DNA of 64,000 bases, from NCBI RefSeq assembly GCF_014295035.1, contig NZ_CP060404.1, positions 6,550,501-6,614,500 on the forward strand, given 5' to 3'. Numbering within the stretch: the first letter of the stretch is position 1; the number at the start of each line of letters is the position of its first letter. Under the pieces are notes generated by a model. That model was not told the DNA's origin. It saw only the letters and a list, made by a program, of their open reading frames with translations, and ran no database searches. Below are positions 33,828-44,458 of the stretch, piece by piece. A program made the translations under genes and the position numbers. This DNA comes from Streptomyces buecherae. Lineage in GTDB: Bacteria > Actinomycetota > Actinomycetes > Streptomycetales > Streptomycetaceae.

Positions 33828-34751
33828 GTGAAGCGACCCACCCGCACCGAGGCCCGCAACGCCCGCGCGGCCTTCGGCTTCCTGCTGCCGTTCCTCGCGG
33901 TGTTCCTGCTCTGCTTCATCGCGCCCATCGGCTACGCCATCTACCAGAGCCTGCTCAAGGTCGAGCGGCCCGCGCCGCTGGGCATCGGCGGCCCGACCAA
34001 CGAGGTGTGGGCCGGCCTGTCCAACTACAGCCACGCGCTGGAGGACGAGCGGTTCATCAACGGCTTCGGCCGCGTGCTCCTGTTCGGCATCGTCCAGGTG
34101 CCGGTCATGCTCGTCTTCGCCACCGCGCTCGCGCTGCTGCTCGACGCCGCGTCCGCGCGCTGGGTCGGCTTCTTCCGCACCGCCTTCTTCCTGCCGTACG
34201 GCATCCCCGGCGTCATCGCCTCCATCCTGTGGGGCTTCCTCTACGTCCCCGGCATCAGCCCGCTGGTGGAGATCGCCGACTCGGCCGGCTGGCAGGTGGA
34301 CTTCCTCGGCCGGGACGCCGTCCTGTGGTCCATCGCCAACATCGTCACCTGGCAGTTCACCGGCTACAACATGCTCGTGCTGATCGCCCAGCTCAAGGCT
34401 ATCCCCGGCGACCTGTACGAGGCCGCGCGGATCGACGGGGCGAGCGCCTGGCAGATCGTCCGGCACGTCAAGCTGCCGCTGATCAAGCCGGCGCTGGTGC
34501 TCACCACCGTGTTCAGCATCATCGGCACCCTGCAGCTCTTCGCCGAGCCGATGGTGCTGCGCCCGCTCGGCACCTCCATCGACTCCGGCTACACGCCCAA
34601 CCTGCACGCCTACAACGAGGCGTTCACCAGCAACAACCAGCACATCGCGGCGGCCGAGGCGGTCCTGCTCGCGCTGGTCGCCTGCGTGTTGTCGTTCGGA
34701 TTCCTCAAACTCGTCGGCCGGGGCCCCCGGGACGGGAGGGACGGCAAGTGA
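33828..34751 (+). CDS. Sugar ABC transporter permease 1 (MalF-like)
   Basis: A 307-residue inner-membrane permease with six helices. The EAA loop that contacts the ATPase reads EAARIDGASAWQIVRHVKLP. It starts at GTG 33828 after an AGGAG site, 152 bases downstream of the binding-protein gene, so it could have an extra promoter. Its stop overlaps the second permease (GTGA). No dedicated ATPase gene is present; streptomycete CUT1 systems commonly share MsiK encoded elsewhere. Confidence 0.93.
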   Translation: MKRPTRTEARNARAAFGFLLPFLAVFLLCFIAPIGYAIYQSLLKVERPAPLGIGGPTNEVWAGLSNYSHALEDERFINGFGRVLLFGIVQVPVMLVFATALALLLDAASARWVGFFRTAFFLPYGIPGVIASILWGFLYVPGISPLVEIADSAGWQVDFLGRDAVLWSIANIVTWQFTGYNMLVLIAQLKAIPGDLYEAARIDGASAWQIVRHVKLPLIKPALVLTTVFSIIGTLQLFAEPMVLRPLGTSIDSGYTPNLHAYNEAFTSNNQHIAAAEAVLLALVACVLSFGFLKLVGRGPRDGRDGK

Positions 34752-35596
34752 GTCAGCAACCGCCGCTGCGGCACCGCATCATCACCCTGTCCCTGCTCTC
34801 GGTCGCCGCCATCTACTTCCTGGTGCCCGTCTACTGGCTCACCGTCTCGGCCACCAAGGACACCGGCGACCTCTTCGGCACCTTCGGCTTCTGGTTCGCC
34901 AACCCACACCCCGTCGACTACCTGCACGACGTCCTCACCTACGACGACGGCATCTACGTCACCTGGATGCTCAACAGCCTGCTGTACGCCGGCGTCGGCG
35001 CGCTGGCGGCCACCCTGCTGTCGGCCGCCGCCGGCTACGCGCTGGCGAAGTTCGTCTTCCGCGGCCGAGAGGCGATCTTCAACGTGATCCTGGCCGGCGT
35101 GCTCATCCCCGGCACCGCGCTGGCCCTCCCGCTCTACCTGCTGTTCAGCGAGGTCGGCCTCGCCAATACGTACTGGGCGGTGCTCGTGCCGAGCGTCGTC
35201 AGCCCCTTCGGGGTCTACCTCTGCCGGATCTACGCCTCGGCCGCCGTGCCGGACTCGCTCCTGGAAGCCGCCAGGATCGACGGCGCGGGCGAGACGCGGA
35301 TCTTCGGCACGGTGGTGCTGCGGCTGATGAGCCCGGCCCTGGTGACCGTCTTCCTCTTCCAGTTCGTCCACATCTGGAACAACTTCTTCCTGCCGCTGGT
35401 CATGCTCAACGACTCCGACCTCTACCCGATCCAACTCGGCCTCGTCGGCTGGCAGGGCTACGCCGACCGGGCGCCGGAGCTGTACCAGTACACGGTCGGC
35501 GGCGCGTTCATGTCCGTCATCCCGCTGATGGTGCTGATGGGCGTGCTCCAGCGGTACTGGCGCACCGGCCTGGCCGAGGGCAGCGTCAAGACGTGA
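34748..35596 (+). CDS. Sugar ABC transporter permease 2 (MalG-like)
   Basis: A 282-residue partner permease with six helices. The EAA loop is EAARIDGAGETRIFGTVVL, and the conserved FVHIWNNFFLPLVML of MalG-type proteins follows. The GTG at 34748 overlaps the stop of permease 1 by four bases, so translation is coupled. It is the last gene of the sialidase-linked operon. Confidence 0.93.
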   Translation: MSQQPPLRHRIITLSLLSVAAIYFLVPVYWLTVSATKDTGDLFGTFGFWFANPHPVDYLHDVLTYDDGIYVTWMLNSLLYAGVGALAATLLSAAAGYALAKFVFRGREAIFNVILAGVLIPGTALALPLYLLFSEVGLANTYWAVLVPSVVSPFGVYLCRIYASAAVPDSLLEAARIDGAGETRIFGTVVLRLMSPALVTVFLFQFVHIWNNFFLPLVMLNDSDLYPIQLGLVGWQGYADRAPELYQYTVGGAFMSVIPLMVLMGVLQRYWRTGLAEGSVKT

Positions 35597-35653
35597 GCCG
35601 CGACACTACCGGTCAGTAGGGTCTGGCTGGCGCGCGGCTGGCAGGATCGCCGT

Positions 35654-36382
35654 ATGACTTCTCCTGATGACACGAGCAAGGCCCCGGCACCGGCCGGCGG
35701 CAAGGCGCCGGCCAAGGACCCGTGGGACCTGCCCGACGTGTCCGACCTGGTGGTCGGCGTCCTCGGCGGCACCGGCGACCAGGGCCGCGGCCTCGCCTAC
35801 CGGCTGGCCAAGGCGGGCCAGAAGGTGATCGTCGGCTCCCGCGCCGCCGAGCGGGCGCGGGCCGCCGCCGAGGAACTGGGCCACGGCGTCGAGGGCGCCG
35901 ACAACGCCGAGTGCGCGCGGCGCAGCGACATCGTGATCGTCGCCGTGCCGTGGGACGGGCACGGCAAGACGCTGGAGGCGCTGCGCGCCGAACTCGCGGG
36001 CAAGCTCGTCGTCGACTGCGTGAACCCGCTCGGCTTCGACAAGCAGGGCGCCTACGCCCTCACGCCCGACGAGGGCAGCGCCGCCCAGCAGGCCGCCGCG
36101 CTGCTGCCCGACTCGCGCGTCACCGCCGCCTTCCACCACCTGTCGGCGGTGCTGCTCCAGGACCCCGAGATCGCCGAGATCGACACCGACGTGCTGGTCC
36201 TCGGCGAGCGCCGCGCCGACACCGACATCGTGCAGGCGCTGGCCGCCCGCATCCCCGGCATGCGCGGCGTCTTCGCCGGCCGGTTGCGCAACGCGCACCA
36301 GGTGGAGTCGCTGGTGGCCAACCTCATCTCGGTCAACCGCCGCTACAAGGCGCACGCCGGCCTGCGGGTCACGGACGTCTGA
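35654..36382 (+). CDS. npdG: F420-dependent NADP+ oxidoreductase
   Basis: A 242-residue soluble enzyme that transfers hydride between NADPH and coenzyme F420, supplying reduced F420 for actinobacterial reductases. The Rossmann motif GVLGGTGDQGRGLAYRLA is at about residues 35-52, followed by GSRA for the NADPH phosphate. The F420/NADP reductase signature CVNPLGFDKQGAYA and AFHHLSAVLLQDPE follow. The N-terminus carries about 30 disordered residues. A 57-base gap separates it from the sugar operon, so it probably has its own promoter. A terminator follows. Confidence 0.92.
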   Translation: MTSPDDTSKAPAPAGGKAPAKDPWDLPDVSDLVVGVLGGTGDQGRGLAYRLAKAGQKVIVGSRAAERARAAAEELGHGVEGADNAECARRSDIVIVAVPWDGHGKTLEALRAELAGKLVVDCVNPLGFDKQGAYALTPDEGSAAQQAAALLPDSRVTAAFHHLSAVLLQDPEIAEIDTDVLVLGERRADTDIVQALAARIPGMRGVFAGRLRNAHQVESLVANLISVNRRYKAHAGLRVTDV

Positions 36383-36391
36383 GCGCCCCGC

Positions 36392-36427
36392 CCGCCCCGC
36401 GCGCCGTACGGCCAGCGCGCGGGGCGG
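36392..36427 (+). terminator. Terminator after the F420-NADP reductase gene
   Basis: A perfect 13-bp stem (36392-36404 with 36415-36427) and a 10-base loop begin 10 bases past the stop. Confidence 0.8.
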
Positions 36428-36502
36428 CGCACCCGGCCCCGGCGCGGCGCGCGGGTGGGGGACAATGGCGGGGACACACCCCCGCCCCGCAGGAGCCACC
36501 GC

Positions 36503-36736
36503 ATGTCCGCCCAGTCCAAGCCCGACCCCGCCCGGCGCATCGCCCTGTACGCGCTCGTCGTGTGTGCCTTCGCCACCGCCGCGGCCGTCGTGTCCTTCGT
36601 GAAGGGGAGCTGGCTGGGGGTCGTATGGGTCCTGTTGGCGGGGCTCACCAGCAACCTGTGGTGGATCTACCTGCGCAAGGTGCGCACCGAGCGGGCCGCC
36701 GCCCAGGGCGGGCTCGGCGGACCGCTTCCCAAGTAG
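36503..36736 (+). CDS. Small two-helix membrane protein
   Basis: A 77-residue protein with two hydrophobic segments (IALYALVVCAFATAAAVVSF and GVVWVLLAGLTSNLWWIYL) and a positively charged loop and tail. The ATG at 36503 follows AGGAG at seven bases. Similar proteins are common in streptomycetes, with no known role. It converges on the site-2-protease-like gene. Confidence 0.75.
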   Translation: MSAQSKPDPARRIALYALVVCAFATAAAVVSFVKGSWLGVVWVLLAGLTSNLWWIYLRKVRTERAAAQGGLGGPLPK

Positions 36737-36774
36737 GCGCTCACGGCAGGCAGGCACTCACGGCAGGCAGGCGC

Positions 36775-37593
36775 TCACCGCGTGGGCTGCTGCCAGGTGG
36801 GGGACCAGTCGTAGGTCTCCTGCTGCTCCTGCCAGAAGCGGAAGCTGTCCAGGCCGTACCGCGTCTCGAACTCCGTCACCCCCAGCGCCCGCAGGATCGC
36901 GTCCACCGCGTCGAAGAACGCGTGGTTGACCTCGGGAATCCACAGCAACCCGAAGGCCATCAGCAGCCCGAACGGCGCGAACGGCGCCGCCTGCCGGCGC
37001 ACTCCGGACGAGAGCCACGGCTCGATCACCCCGTAGCCGTCCAGGCCCGGTACCGGCAGCGCGTTGATGATCGCCGCCGTGACCTGGAGCAGCGCCAGGA
37101 ACGCCAGCGCGGCCCGGAACACCGGCGGCGCGCCGTCCAGCCAGCCGAGCCAGAACGGCGCGGTCAGCACCAGCGCGCACAGCGCGTTCGTCAGCGGCCC
37201 GGCCGCCGAGATCAGGCTGTGCCGCCACCGCCCCCGGATGCGGTGCCGTTCGACGAAGACCGCGCCGCCCGGCAGCCCGATCCCGCCGAGCACCACGAAC
37301 AGCAGCGGCAGCCCGATGCTCAGCAGCGGGTGCGTGTACCGCAGCGGGTTGAGCGTCAGGTAGCCCTTCGCCCCGATCGACAGGTCGCCGCTGTGCAAGG
37401 CCGCGCGGGCGTGCGCGTACTCGTGCAGGCACAGCGAGACGACCCAGCCGGAGACCACGAACAGGAACACCGCGAACCCGGTGCTGCCCGCGGCCTCGGT
37501 CCACACCGCCCAACCCGAGACCGCCATGACCGCCACGATCGCGAGGAAGACGGGGCTGACACGCAGGTCATGGCGGGTGGCTGGCGCAGTCAT
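36775..37593 (-). CDS. Site-2 protease-like membrane metallopeptidase (M50)
   Basis: A 272-residue integral membrane zinc protease of the M50 family, related to those that cut anti-sigma factors or other membrane proteins. The HExxH site is in SLCLHEYAHARAA at about residues 51-63. The second metal motif NALPVPGLDGYGV lies at about 166-178, where the usual NxxPxxxLDG is recognisable. Four to six membrane helices are present and there is no PDZ domain. It diverges from the AfsR-like gene and is alone. The ATG at 37593 was chosen before the first helix. Confidence 0.88.
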   Translation of the reverse strand: MTAPATRHDLRVSPVFLAIVAVMAVSGWAVWTEAAGSTGFAVFLFVVSGWVVSLCLHEYAHARAALHSGDLSIGAKGYLTLNPLRYTHPLLSIGLPLLFVVLGGIGLPGGAVFVERHRIRGRWRHSLISAAGPLTNALCALVLTAPFWLGWLDGAPPVFRAALAFLALLQVTAAIINALPVPGLDGYGVIEPWLSSGVRRQAAPFAPFGLLMAFGLLWIPEVNHAFFDAVDAILRALGVTEFETRYGLDSFRFWQEQQETYDWSPTWQQPTR

Positions 37594-37965
37594 CGGACGC
37601 GGCTCCAGGGATGCGGGCGAGGGGTGCGGGCGGGTCGGTGCCGGACGGGGTGGCGCGGGGCCCGCGCGCGGCGGTGCCCCGGGCGACGGTAGCCGCGGCC
37701 GGGGCACCGCCGCAGCGAAAACGACGCGCGACGGGCACGGGGTTCCAGGCAGAGTGGGCCCGTGGGTACACGCAACGGGGATGTCGGGGGCGCGGGGTGC
37801 GGCGCCCGGCCGGCGCGGCGGCGGGTCGCGCCGTGCGCGGGCCGAGGCCGAGGACGGGAACGAGGACACGGGGAGCGCGCCGCGAAAGTGCTCGCGGGAG
37901 GTTTCGGAGGAATGCGACAACGCCCCGGCGCACAGCGCCGCATCCAAGCCGACGAACGAGGACCC
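37594..37965. other. Divergent regulatory spacer
   Basis: About 370 bases between the M50 protease gene and the AfsR-like regulator. No coding frame with a ribosome site and no clear palindromes were seen. Promoters in both directions are expected here. Confidence 0.4.
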
Positions 37966-37995
37966 GTGAACGTCGACAGTTGGCCGTCGACCACA

Positions 37996-40900
37996 ATGGA
38001 CGGCGTGCGCTACGGCATACTCGGCACCACCCAGGCCCATCACGACGACGGCACCCTCGTCGCGCTCGGCGGCGCCCGGCTGCGTGCCCTCCTCGCGGCG
38101 CTCGCCCTGCGCCCAGGCCGGGTGTGCTCCGCCGACGCCCTGATCGCCGAGGTCTGGGACGCGGAGCCCGGCGCCCCCGGCAGCGCCCCGCGGCAGGCCA
38201 GCGGCGCGCTCCAGGCCCTGATCGGCCGGTTGCGGAAGGCCATAGGACGCACGGCGATCGTCTCCGTGGACGGCGGCTACCTGCTGCGGACCGACCCGGA
38301 CTCCGTCGACCTGTTCCGCTTCGAGCGGCTCGCCCGGGACGCCTCCGGCGCGCTGGCCGACGGTGACCCCGGCCGGGCCTCCGCCCTCCTCGACGAGGCC
38401 CTGGCGCTGTGGCGCGGCCCGGCCCTGGCCGACCTGCCGAGCCGTACGGCGTCCGCGGCGCGGGCCGAGGCGCGGCACCTGGACGCGCGGCGCGACCGGG
38501 CCCGGGCCGACCTCGCCCTCGGCCGCGCGGCCCACGCCCTGCCCGCCCTCACCGAGCTGTGCGGGGCCCACCCGCTGGACGAGCCGCTGCACGCGCTGCG
38601 CATCCGCGCCCTGCGCGACACGGGGCGCGCCGCGGAGGCGCTCGCGGCCTACGAACAGGTACGCCGCGAACTCGTCGACCGCCTCGGCACCGACCCCGGG
38701 CCGGAACTGCGCGCGCTCCACGCCGAACTCCTCACCCCGGACGCCGGCCGCGCCCCCACCGACGGGAGCTGGCCGGCCGGCCCCGGTGGTTCGCCCGACC
38801 GCGCCGGCCGGCCCGTCCCCGGCGGCCCGGCGGGCGCGTCCGGGGCGTCCGTACCGCCCGATCGGAGCGGACCCACCGGCCAGGCCAGGCCGGTCGACGT
38901 GCGTGGCACCGCCGGCCAGAACGGCTCGCCCGTCCGCGCCGCCGACTGGCCCGCCCCCGACCAACTCACCGGCCCCACCCCGCTGACCAGCTACGACCCG
39001 CTGCCCGGCCCCGGGGGATCGGGCCACGGGGAGCCGTCGGGCCGCGTCGCATCGACGGGCCGCGCCACTCCGGCCGCGAGCGCGGGCCCGGACGCGGGTA
39101 CGAGCACCAGCACCAGCATGAGCACGAGCACGGCCGCGCGGACGGACCCGCGCCCGCACGCGGCCGTGAGCGCGGGCCCGAGCCCCGGGCCCACCGGCTA
39201 TCCCGCCGTGCACGGCACCGTGGACCGGCCCGTGGCCCCCGCCGCGCCGACCGCCCCCGCCGCGCCCGGCGTCTCCGCCGCCCCCGGCGCCGCCCGACCG
39301 GTGGGCAATCTGCGGGCGTCGCTCACCAGCTTCGTCGGGCGCGAGCGCGACCTGCACGCGCTGCGCGCGGACCTCGGCGCGCACCGGCTCATCACGCTGC
39401 TGGGGCCGGGCGGCTCCGGCAAGACCCGGCTGTCCAAGGTGGCCGCCGCCAGCGTCGCCGACGACTGGCCGGACGGCGCCTGGCTCGCCGAACTCGCCCC
39501 CGCGCACGACCCCGACACCGTCGTGGAGACGGTCCTGACGACGCTCGGCGCGCGGGAGACCGTCATCCGCAGCACCGCGGCCGAGGGGCTGCACGCCGCG
39601 GCCGACCGGGCCGCGCTCGATCCGCTGACCCGGCTCACCGAACACTGCGCGGCCCGCCGCATGCTGCTCGTCCTCGACAACTGCGAGCACGTCATCGAGG
39701 TCGCCGCCCGACTGGCGGAGACGCTCCTCGCGCACTGCCCCGGCGTCACCGTGCTCGCCACCAGCCGCGAGCCCCTCGCCGTCCCCGGCGAGGTCGTACG
39801 CTCCGTCGAGCCGCTGCCGCAGCCCGTCGCGCTGCGGCTGCTGGCCGACCGGGGCGCGTCGGCCCGGCCCGGGTTCCGGGTCGAGGACGACCTGGCCGCG
39901 TGCGCGGAGATCTGCCGCCGCCTCGACGGGCTGCCGCTGGCCATCGAGCTGGCCGCGGCGCGCCTGCGGCTGCTTTCGCCCCGGCAGCTCGCCGACCGGC
40001 TTGACGACCGGTTCCGGCTGCTGACCACGGGAAGCCGCACCCTGCTGCCGCGGCAACAGACGCTGCGGGCCGTCGTGGACTGGTCCTGGGACCTGCTCGA
40101 CGCGCGGGAGCGGGCCGTGCTGCGGCGCCTGTCCGTCTTCGCCGGCGGCTGCGACCTGGCCGCCGCCGAGGCCGTGTGCGCCGACGACCCCGCGGGGACC
40201 GACGAGCCTGCGGGGACCGGCGACCCCGCCGGGGCCGGTGTGCCGGGCGGGACCGGTATGCCGGGCGCCGCCGCGAACGGCGGCGTGGACGCGGGCGTCG
40301 ACCCGCGCGACGTCGCCGCCCTGCTCGGCTCCCTGGTGGACAAGTCGCTGGTCGTCGCGGCCCCCGCCGAGGCGAGCGGGCCGGGCGTGCGGGAGCCCGG
40401 GCCGCGTTCCCCGACGGGCGGGCGCGGGGCGCCCCGAGACGCGGGAGCGACCGGGGCGGGCGCCGGCGGGCCGGCCGATCCGGCGTACGACGACGGGATG
40501 CGCTACCGGCTCCTGGAGACGGTCGCCGAGTACGCGGCCGAGCGGTTGGACGAGGCGGGGGAGCGGGCGGCCGTGGAGCGGCGACACCTCGTCGCGTACC
40601 GCGAACTCGCCCGCCGCGCCGATCCGCTGCTGCGCGGCGCCGCGCAGGGCGGCTGGCTGTGGCGGCTGGAGCTGGAGCACGAGAACCTGCGCACCGCGCT
40701 GCGCCGGGCCGTCGCCGCCGGCGACGAGCAGGAGGGGCTGTGCCTGGTGCTGTCCCTGAACTGGTTCTGGCACCTGCGGGATCACCGCGCCGATCTGCGC
40801 ACCTGGGCGGCGGCCGTGGCGGAGCTGGGGCCCAACCCGTTCCAGGCGCCCGTCACGCCGGCGCCGCCGCTGCTGGCGCGGGCCACCGACGCGCCGCCGC

Positions 40901-42054
40901 CCATGCCGCCCGACCAACTGTGGGAGGCGCGGCGCAGCGTGCGTCTCATCGGGCTCGCCCTCCTGGAGGGTGATCTGCGCGGGCTCGAAGACCCCGCTTC
41001 CCGGGGAGAGTTGCGAGGCGTGGTCGCGGCGTACCGGCCGGGTCTGCCGCAGACCTGCCGGCTGCCGGGCCTGCTGTGGTTCATCGCACCGCTGGTCGTC
41101 GGCGACTCCACGAGCCTGCGCGAGATCGTCGACGCCTCCGTGCGGGTCGGCCGGGAGATCGGCGACCCGTGGGAGTTGGCGTTCATGCTGCAACTGAGGG
41201 CCAAGGTGCTCGCCGCCCAGCACTTCGACCCCACGGGCCTGGACCGGGACATCGGCGAGAGCCTGGAGATCTTCGCGCGGCTCGGCGACTCGTGGGGCGC
41301 GGCCGAGGCGTTGTCCGGCCGTGGCGCGGCGCGCGAGGAGCGCGGCGAGTACGCGGCGGCGACCGACGACTACCAGGAGGCGATCGGCTACGCCGAGCGA
41401 CTCGGCGCGCAGACACAGGTGTGGCTGCTGCGGGCGCGGCTCGCCGGCGTGATGATCAAACGCGCCGCGAGCCCGCGGGAGACCGAGCAGGGCGTGCAGA
41501 TGCTCATCCAGATCATGACCGATGGCCAGCGCATGAACACCGAGGCCGTGTCGTACGCGCGCCTGCACTACGCCGTGTGGTGCGCCGAAGCGGGCCGCTA
41601 CGCCGAGGCGCGCGCCCATTTCGAGCACCAGCTCACCGAGTTCGGCGGACGCAGCCACGAGCTCTTCCAGGGAATCATGGAGGGCCTGTTGGCCTGGCTC
41701 GACACGTTGGAGGGCCGGCCGGCCGAGGCCCTGCGGCGGCTGCGGGGCGCCCTGGACAAGACCCGGTCGGCGGTGGGCTGGCTGGTCGCGCCGCAGGTGC
41801 CGATCGCCCAACTGGTCACGGGCGCGCACGCGTTGACCGCGCTCGGCGGCACCGACCGGGCGCGCGTCGCCGCCCGGCTGATCGGCGCCCACGACGCGCT
41901 CTTCCCGCCCGGTGTGTGCCTCGCCCGGACGCACCAGTTGGAGCGCGCCGAGGCGGAGCGCTCGGCCCGGGCCGAACTGGCCGCCGCGCGCTACGAGCAG
42001 GAGTACGCGGCGGGCCGCGACCTCTCCCTCGCGGAGGCCGCGGCCCTGATCTGA
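37996..42054 (+). CDS. AfsR/SARP-type regulator with BTAD, NB-ARC ATPase and TPR region
   Basis: A 1352-residue cytoplasmic regulator. It has an OmpR-like winged helix (about residues 1-90, MDGVRYGILGTTQAHHDDG) and a bacterial transcriptional activation domain (about 95-240). A disordered linker with Ser/Thr-Ser repeats spans about 245-430. The STAND-type ATPase begins at SFVGRERDL, with P-loop GPGGSGKT near 470 and LLVLDNCEHV as Walker B. A second low-complexity loop (about 735-830) and a TPR-like C-terminus complete it. Such proteins switch on secondary metabolism or stress responses. Starts at GTG 37966 (GAGGA upstream), ATG 37996 and GTG 38005 are all in frame. Confidence 0.92.
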   Translation: MDGVRYGILGTTQAHHDDGTLVALGGARLRALLAALALRPGRVCSADALIAEVWDAEPGAPGSAPRQASGALQALIGRLRKAIGRTAIVSVDGGYLLRTDPDSVDLFRFERLARDASGALADGDPGRASALLDEALALWRGPALADLPSRTASAARAEARHLDARRDRARADLALGRAAHALPALTELCGAHPLDEPLHALRIRALRDTGRAAEALAAYEQVRRELVDRLGTDPGPELRALHAELLTPDAGRAPTDGSWPAGPGGSPDRAGRPVPGGPAGASGASVPPDRSGPTGQARPVDVRGTAGQNGSPVRAADWPAPDQLTGPTPLTSYDPLPGPGGSGHGEPSGRVASTGRATPAASAGPDAGTSTSTSMSTSTAARTDPRPHAAVSAGPSPGPTGYPAVHGTVDRPVAPAAPTAPAAPGVSAAPGAARPVGNLRASLTSFVGRERDLHALRADLGAHRLITLLGPGGSGKTRLSKVAAASVADDWPDGAWLAELAPAHDPDTVVETVLTTLGARETVIRSTAAEGLHAAADRAALDPLTRLTEHCAARRMLLVLDNCEHVIEVAARLAETLLAHCPGVTVLATSREPLAVPGEVVRSVEPLPQPVALRLLADRGASARPGFRVEDDLAACAEICRRLDGLPLAIELAAARLRLLSPRQLADRLDDRFRLLTTGSRTLLPRQQTLRAVVDWSWDLLDARERAVLRRLSVFAGGCDLAAAEAVCADDPAGTDEPAGTGDPAGAGVPGGTGMPGAAANGGVDAGVDPRDVAALLGSLVDKSLVVAAPAEASGPGVREPGPRSPTGGRGAPRDAGATGAGAGGPADPAYDDGMRYRLLETVAEYAAERLDEAGERAAVERRHLVAYRELARRADPLLRGAAQGGWLWRLELEHENLRTALRRAVAAGDEQEGLCLVLSLNWFWHLRDHRADLRTWAAAVAELGPNPFQAPVTPAPPLLARATDAPPPMPPDQLWEARRSVRLIGLALLEGDLRGLEDPASRGELRGVVAAYRPGLPQTCRLPGLLWFIAPLVVGDSTSLREIVDASVRVGREIGDPWELAFMLQLRAKVLAAQHFDPTGLDRDIGESLEIFARLGDSWGAAEALSGRGAAREERGEYAAATDDYQEAIGYAERLGAQTQVWLLRARLAGVMIKRAASPRETEQGVQMLIQIMTDGQRMNTEAVSYARLHYAVWCAEAGRYAEARAHFEHQLTEFGGRSHELFQGIMEGLLAWLDTLEGRPAEALRRLRGALDKTRSAVGWLVAPQVPIAQLVTGAHALTALGGTDRARVAARLIGAHDALFPPGVCLARTHQLERAEAERSARAELAAARYEQEYAAGRDLSLAEAAALI

Positions 42055-42195
42055 CGCGTCGCTGACCGGGGCAGGCCACCGGCTCGGCCCCCGCACCGCG
42101 GTGTGCGGCGGGCGGCGCCCGACGTCTCCCGTGTGGCCGCCGGGTGCCCTACCCCCGCGGTCGCCGATCGGGAGACCGGCCGGCCCTGCCACGGC

Positions 42196-43055
42196 TCAGA
42201 CCTTCGTGCGGAACTTGCGCACCGCCAGCGGCGCGATCACCACGGTGATCCCCACCGACCAGGCCAGTGTGGCCAACACCGGGTCGGCCACCGCGCCCTC
42301 GCCGTTGAGCAGGGCGCGGACCGCGTCCGCGAGGTTGGACAGCGGGTTGTAGTCGGTGAACGCCTGCAACCAGCCCGGCATCGTCCCGGTCGGGGCGAAC
42401 ACCGAGGACCCGAACTGCAGCGGCATCAGGATCAGGAAGCCGATGCCCTGCACCGCCTGCGGGGTCTTCATGGACAGGCCGAGCAGCATGAAGATCCAGG
42501 TGAGCGACGTGCCGAAGGCCAGCGCGAGACCGGCGGCGGCCAGCAGCTCCAGCGGGCCCGTCTTCAGGTCGAAACCGATGATGAACGCCACCAGCAGCAG
42601 GATGGTCGAGGAGACCAGCATCCGGCCGCCCTCGACTATCAGCTTGGCCACCAGCACCGAGGAGCGGGCTATCGGCATCGTGCGGAAGCGGTCCATCACC
42701 CCCTTGCTGAAGTCGTCGTTGATGCCGGTGCCCACCGACATGGCGATGTTCAGGCCACCCATGGCCAGCAGGCCCGGGATGACGTAGTTGGTGTACACGT
42801 CGCGGTTGCCGCCGAGACTGCCACCCACCGCGCCGCCGAAGACGTACACGAACAGCAGCGTGAAGATGATCGGCATCAGCATGGCGTCGATCATCGACCC
42901 CGGGTCCTGCTTGATCTGCATCACGTTGCGGCGCGCCAGCGCGCCGATGTGGCGCAGGTTCCCGCGCAGGCCGATCCGGACGTCGTCGGACGTCCCGGCG
43001 ACCTGGCCGCGCTGCTGGTCCGGAGCCTTGTCCGGAGCCGTCATGGTTGCCGCGC

Positions 43056-43059
<4 letters not shown>
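42196..43059 (-). CDS. DrrB-type ABC-2 drug exporter permease
   Basis: A 287-residue permease with six helices, related to DrrB of daunorubicin self-resistance. It contains RNVMQIKQDPGSMIDAMLMPIIFTLLFVYVFGGAVGG and the conserved loop GVMDRFRTMPIARSSVLVAKL. Its ATG overlaps the ATPase stop by four bases (ATGA at 43056-43059). Together they form a two-component exporter, probably for a hydrophobic drug or natural product. The downstream gene is convergent. Confidence 0.93.
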
Positions 43060-44093
<1,034 letters not shown>

Positions 44094-44458
44094 GGCGTAA
44101 CGCTCTCAGACACCACTGACAATCGACCTACAGGCCACCGACGGCCAGCCGACATACGCGTGTCGGCAGGCCGTCGATCACCCCTCCGCCCGCCTCTGAC
44201 CTGCCCCTTACGCGCACTGTCGGGGCGATTCCGGGCGCGGCCCTCCCGATCAACTTCGGCCACTCCGGGGCCGGTCGCGCGCCGCGCCCCCCGGCCGACG
44301 CGCACCCTACGGCGCACCCACGGCGCGCACGGGCCCACCCCACGGCGCGTACGGCCCACCCCACGGCGCGAACGGACCCCCGTGCGCTCTCCCGTCCACG
44401 GCCGACCGGCCTCACACTGCCCCCGTCGGCGTCGACAGGGCGTCGACAGGGAGGACCG
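44094..44458. other. Spacer with tandem 21-bp repeats
   Basis: The spacer holds the leftward drrA promoter region (near 44100-44150) and, at 44319-44380, three imperfect direct repeats based on CACGGCGCGNACGGNCC with spacing of 22 and 21 bases. No other gene was found. Confidence 0.6.
44319..44380 (+). repeat. Three 21-22 bp direct repeats upstream of the peptide gene
   Basis: The units start at 44319, 44341 and 44362 and share CACGGCGCG-N-ACGG. Helical phasing of two turns fits a regulator binding in tandem, about 80 bases before the peptide gene. Confidence 0.65.

Noticed and set aside
36775..42192. A continuous leftward frame of about 1800 codons across the AfsR-like gene
   Set aside because: Only its last 272 codons (the M50 protease) look like protein. 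The rest is the mirror of a high-GC3 gene on the other strand, with Gly/Arg/Val-rich nonsense composition.
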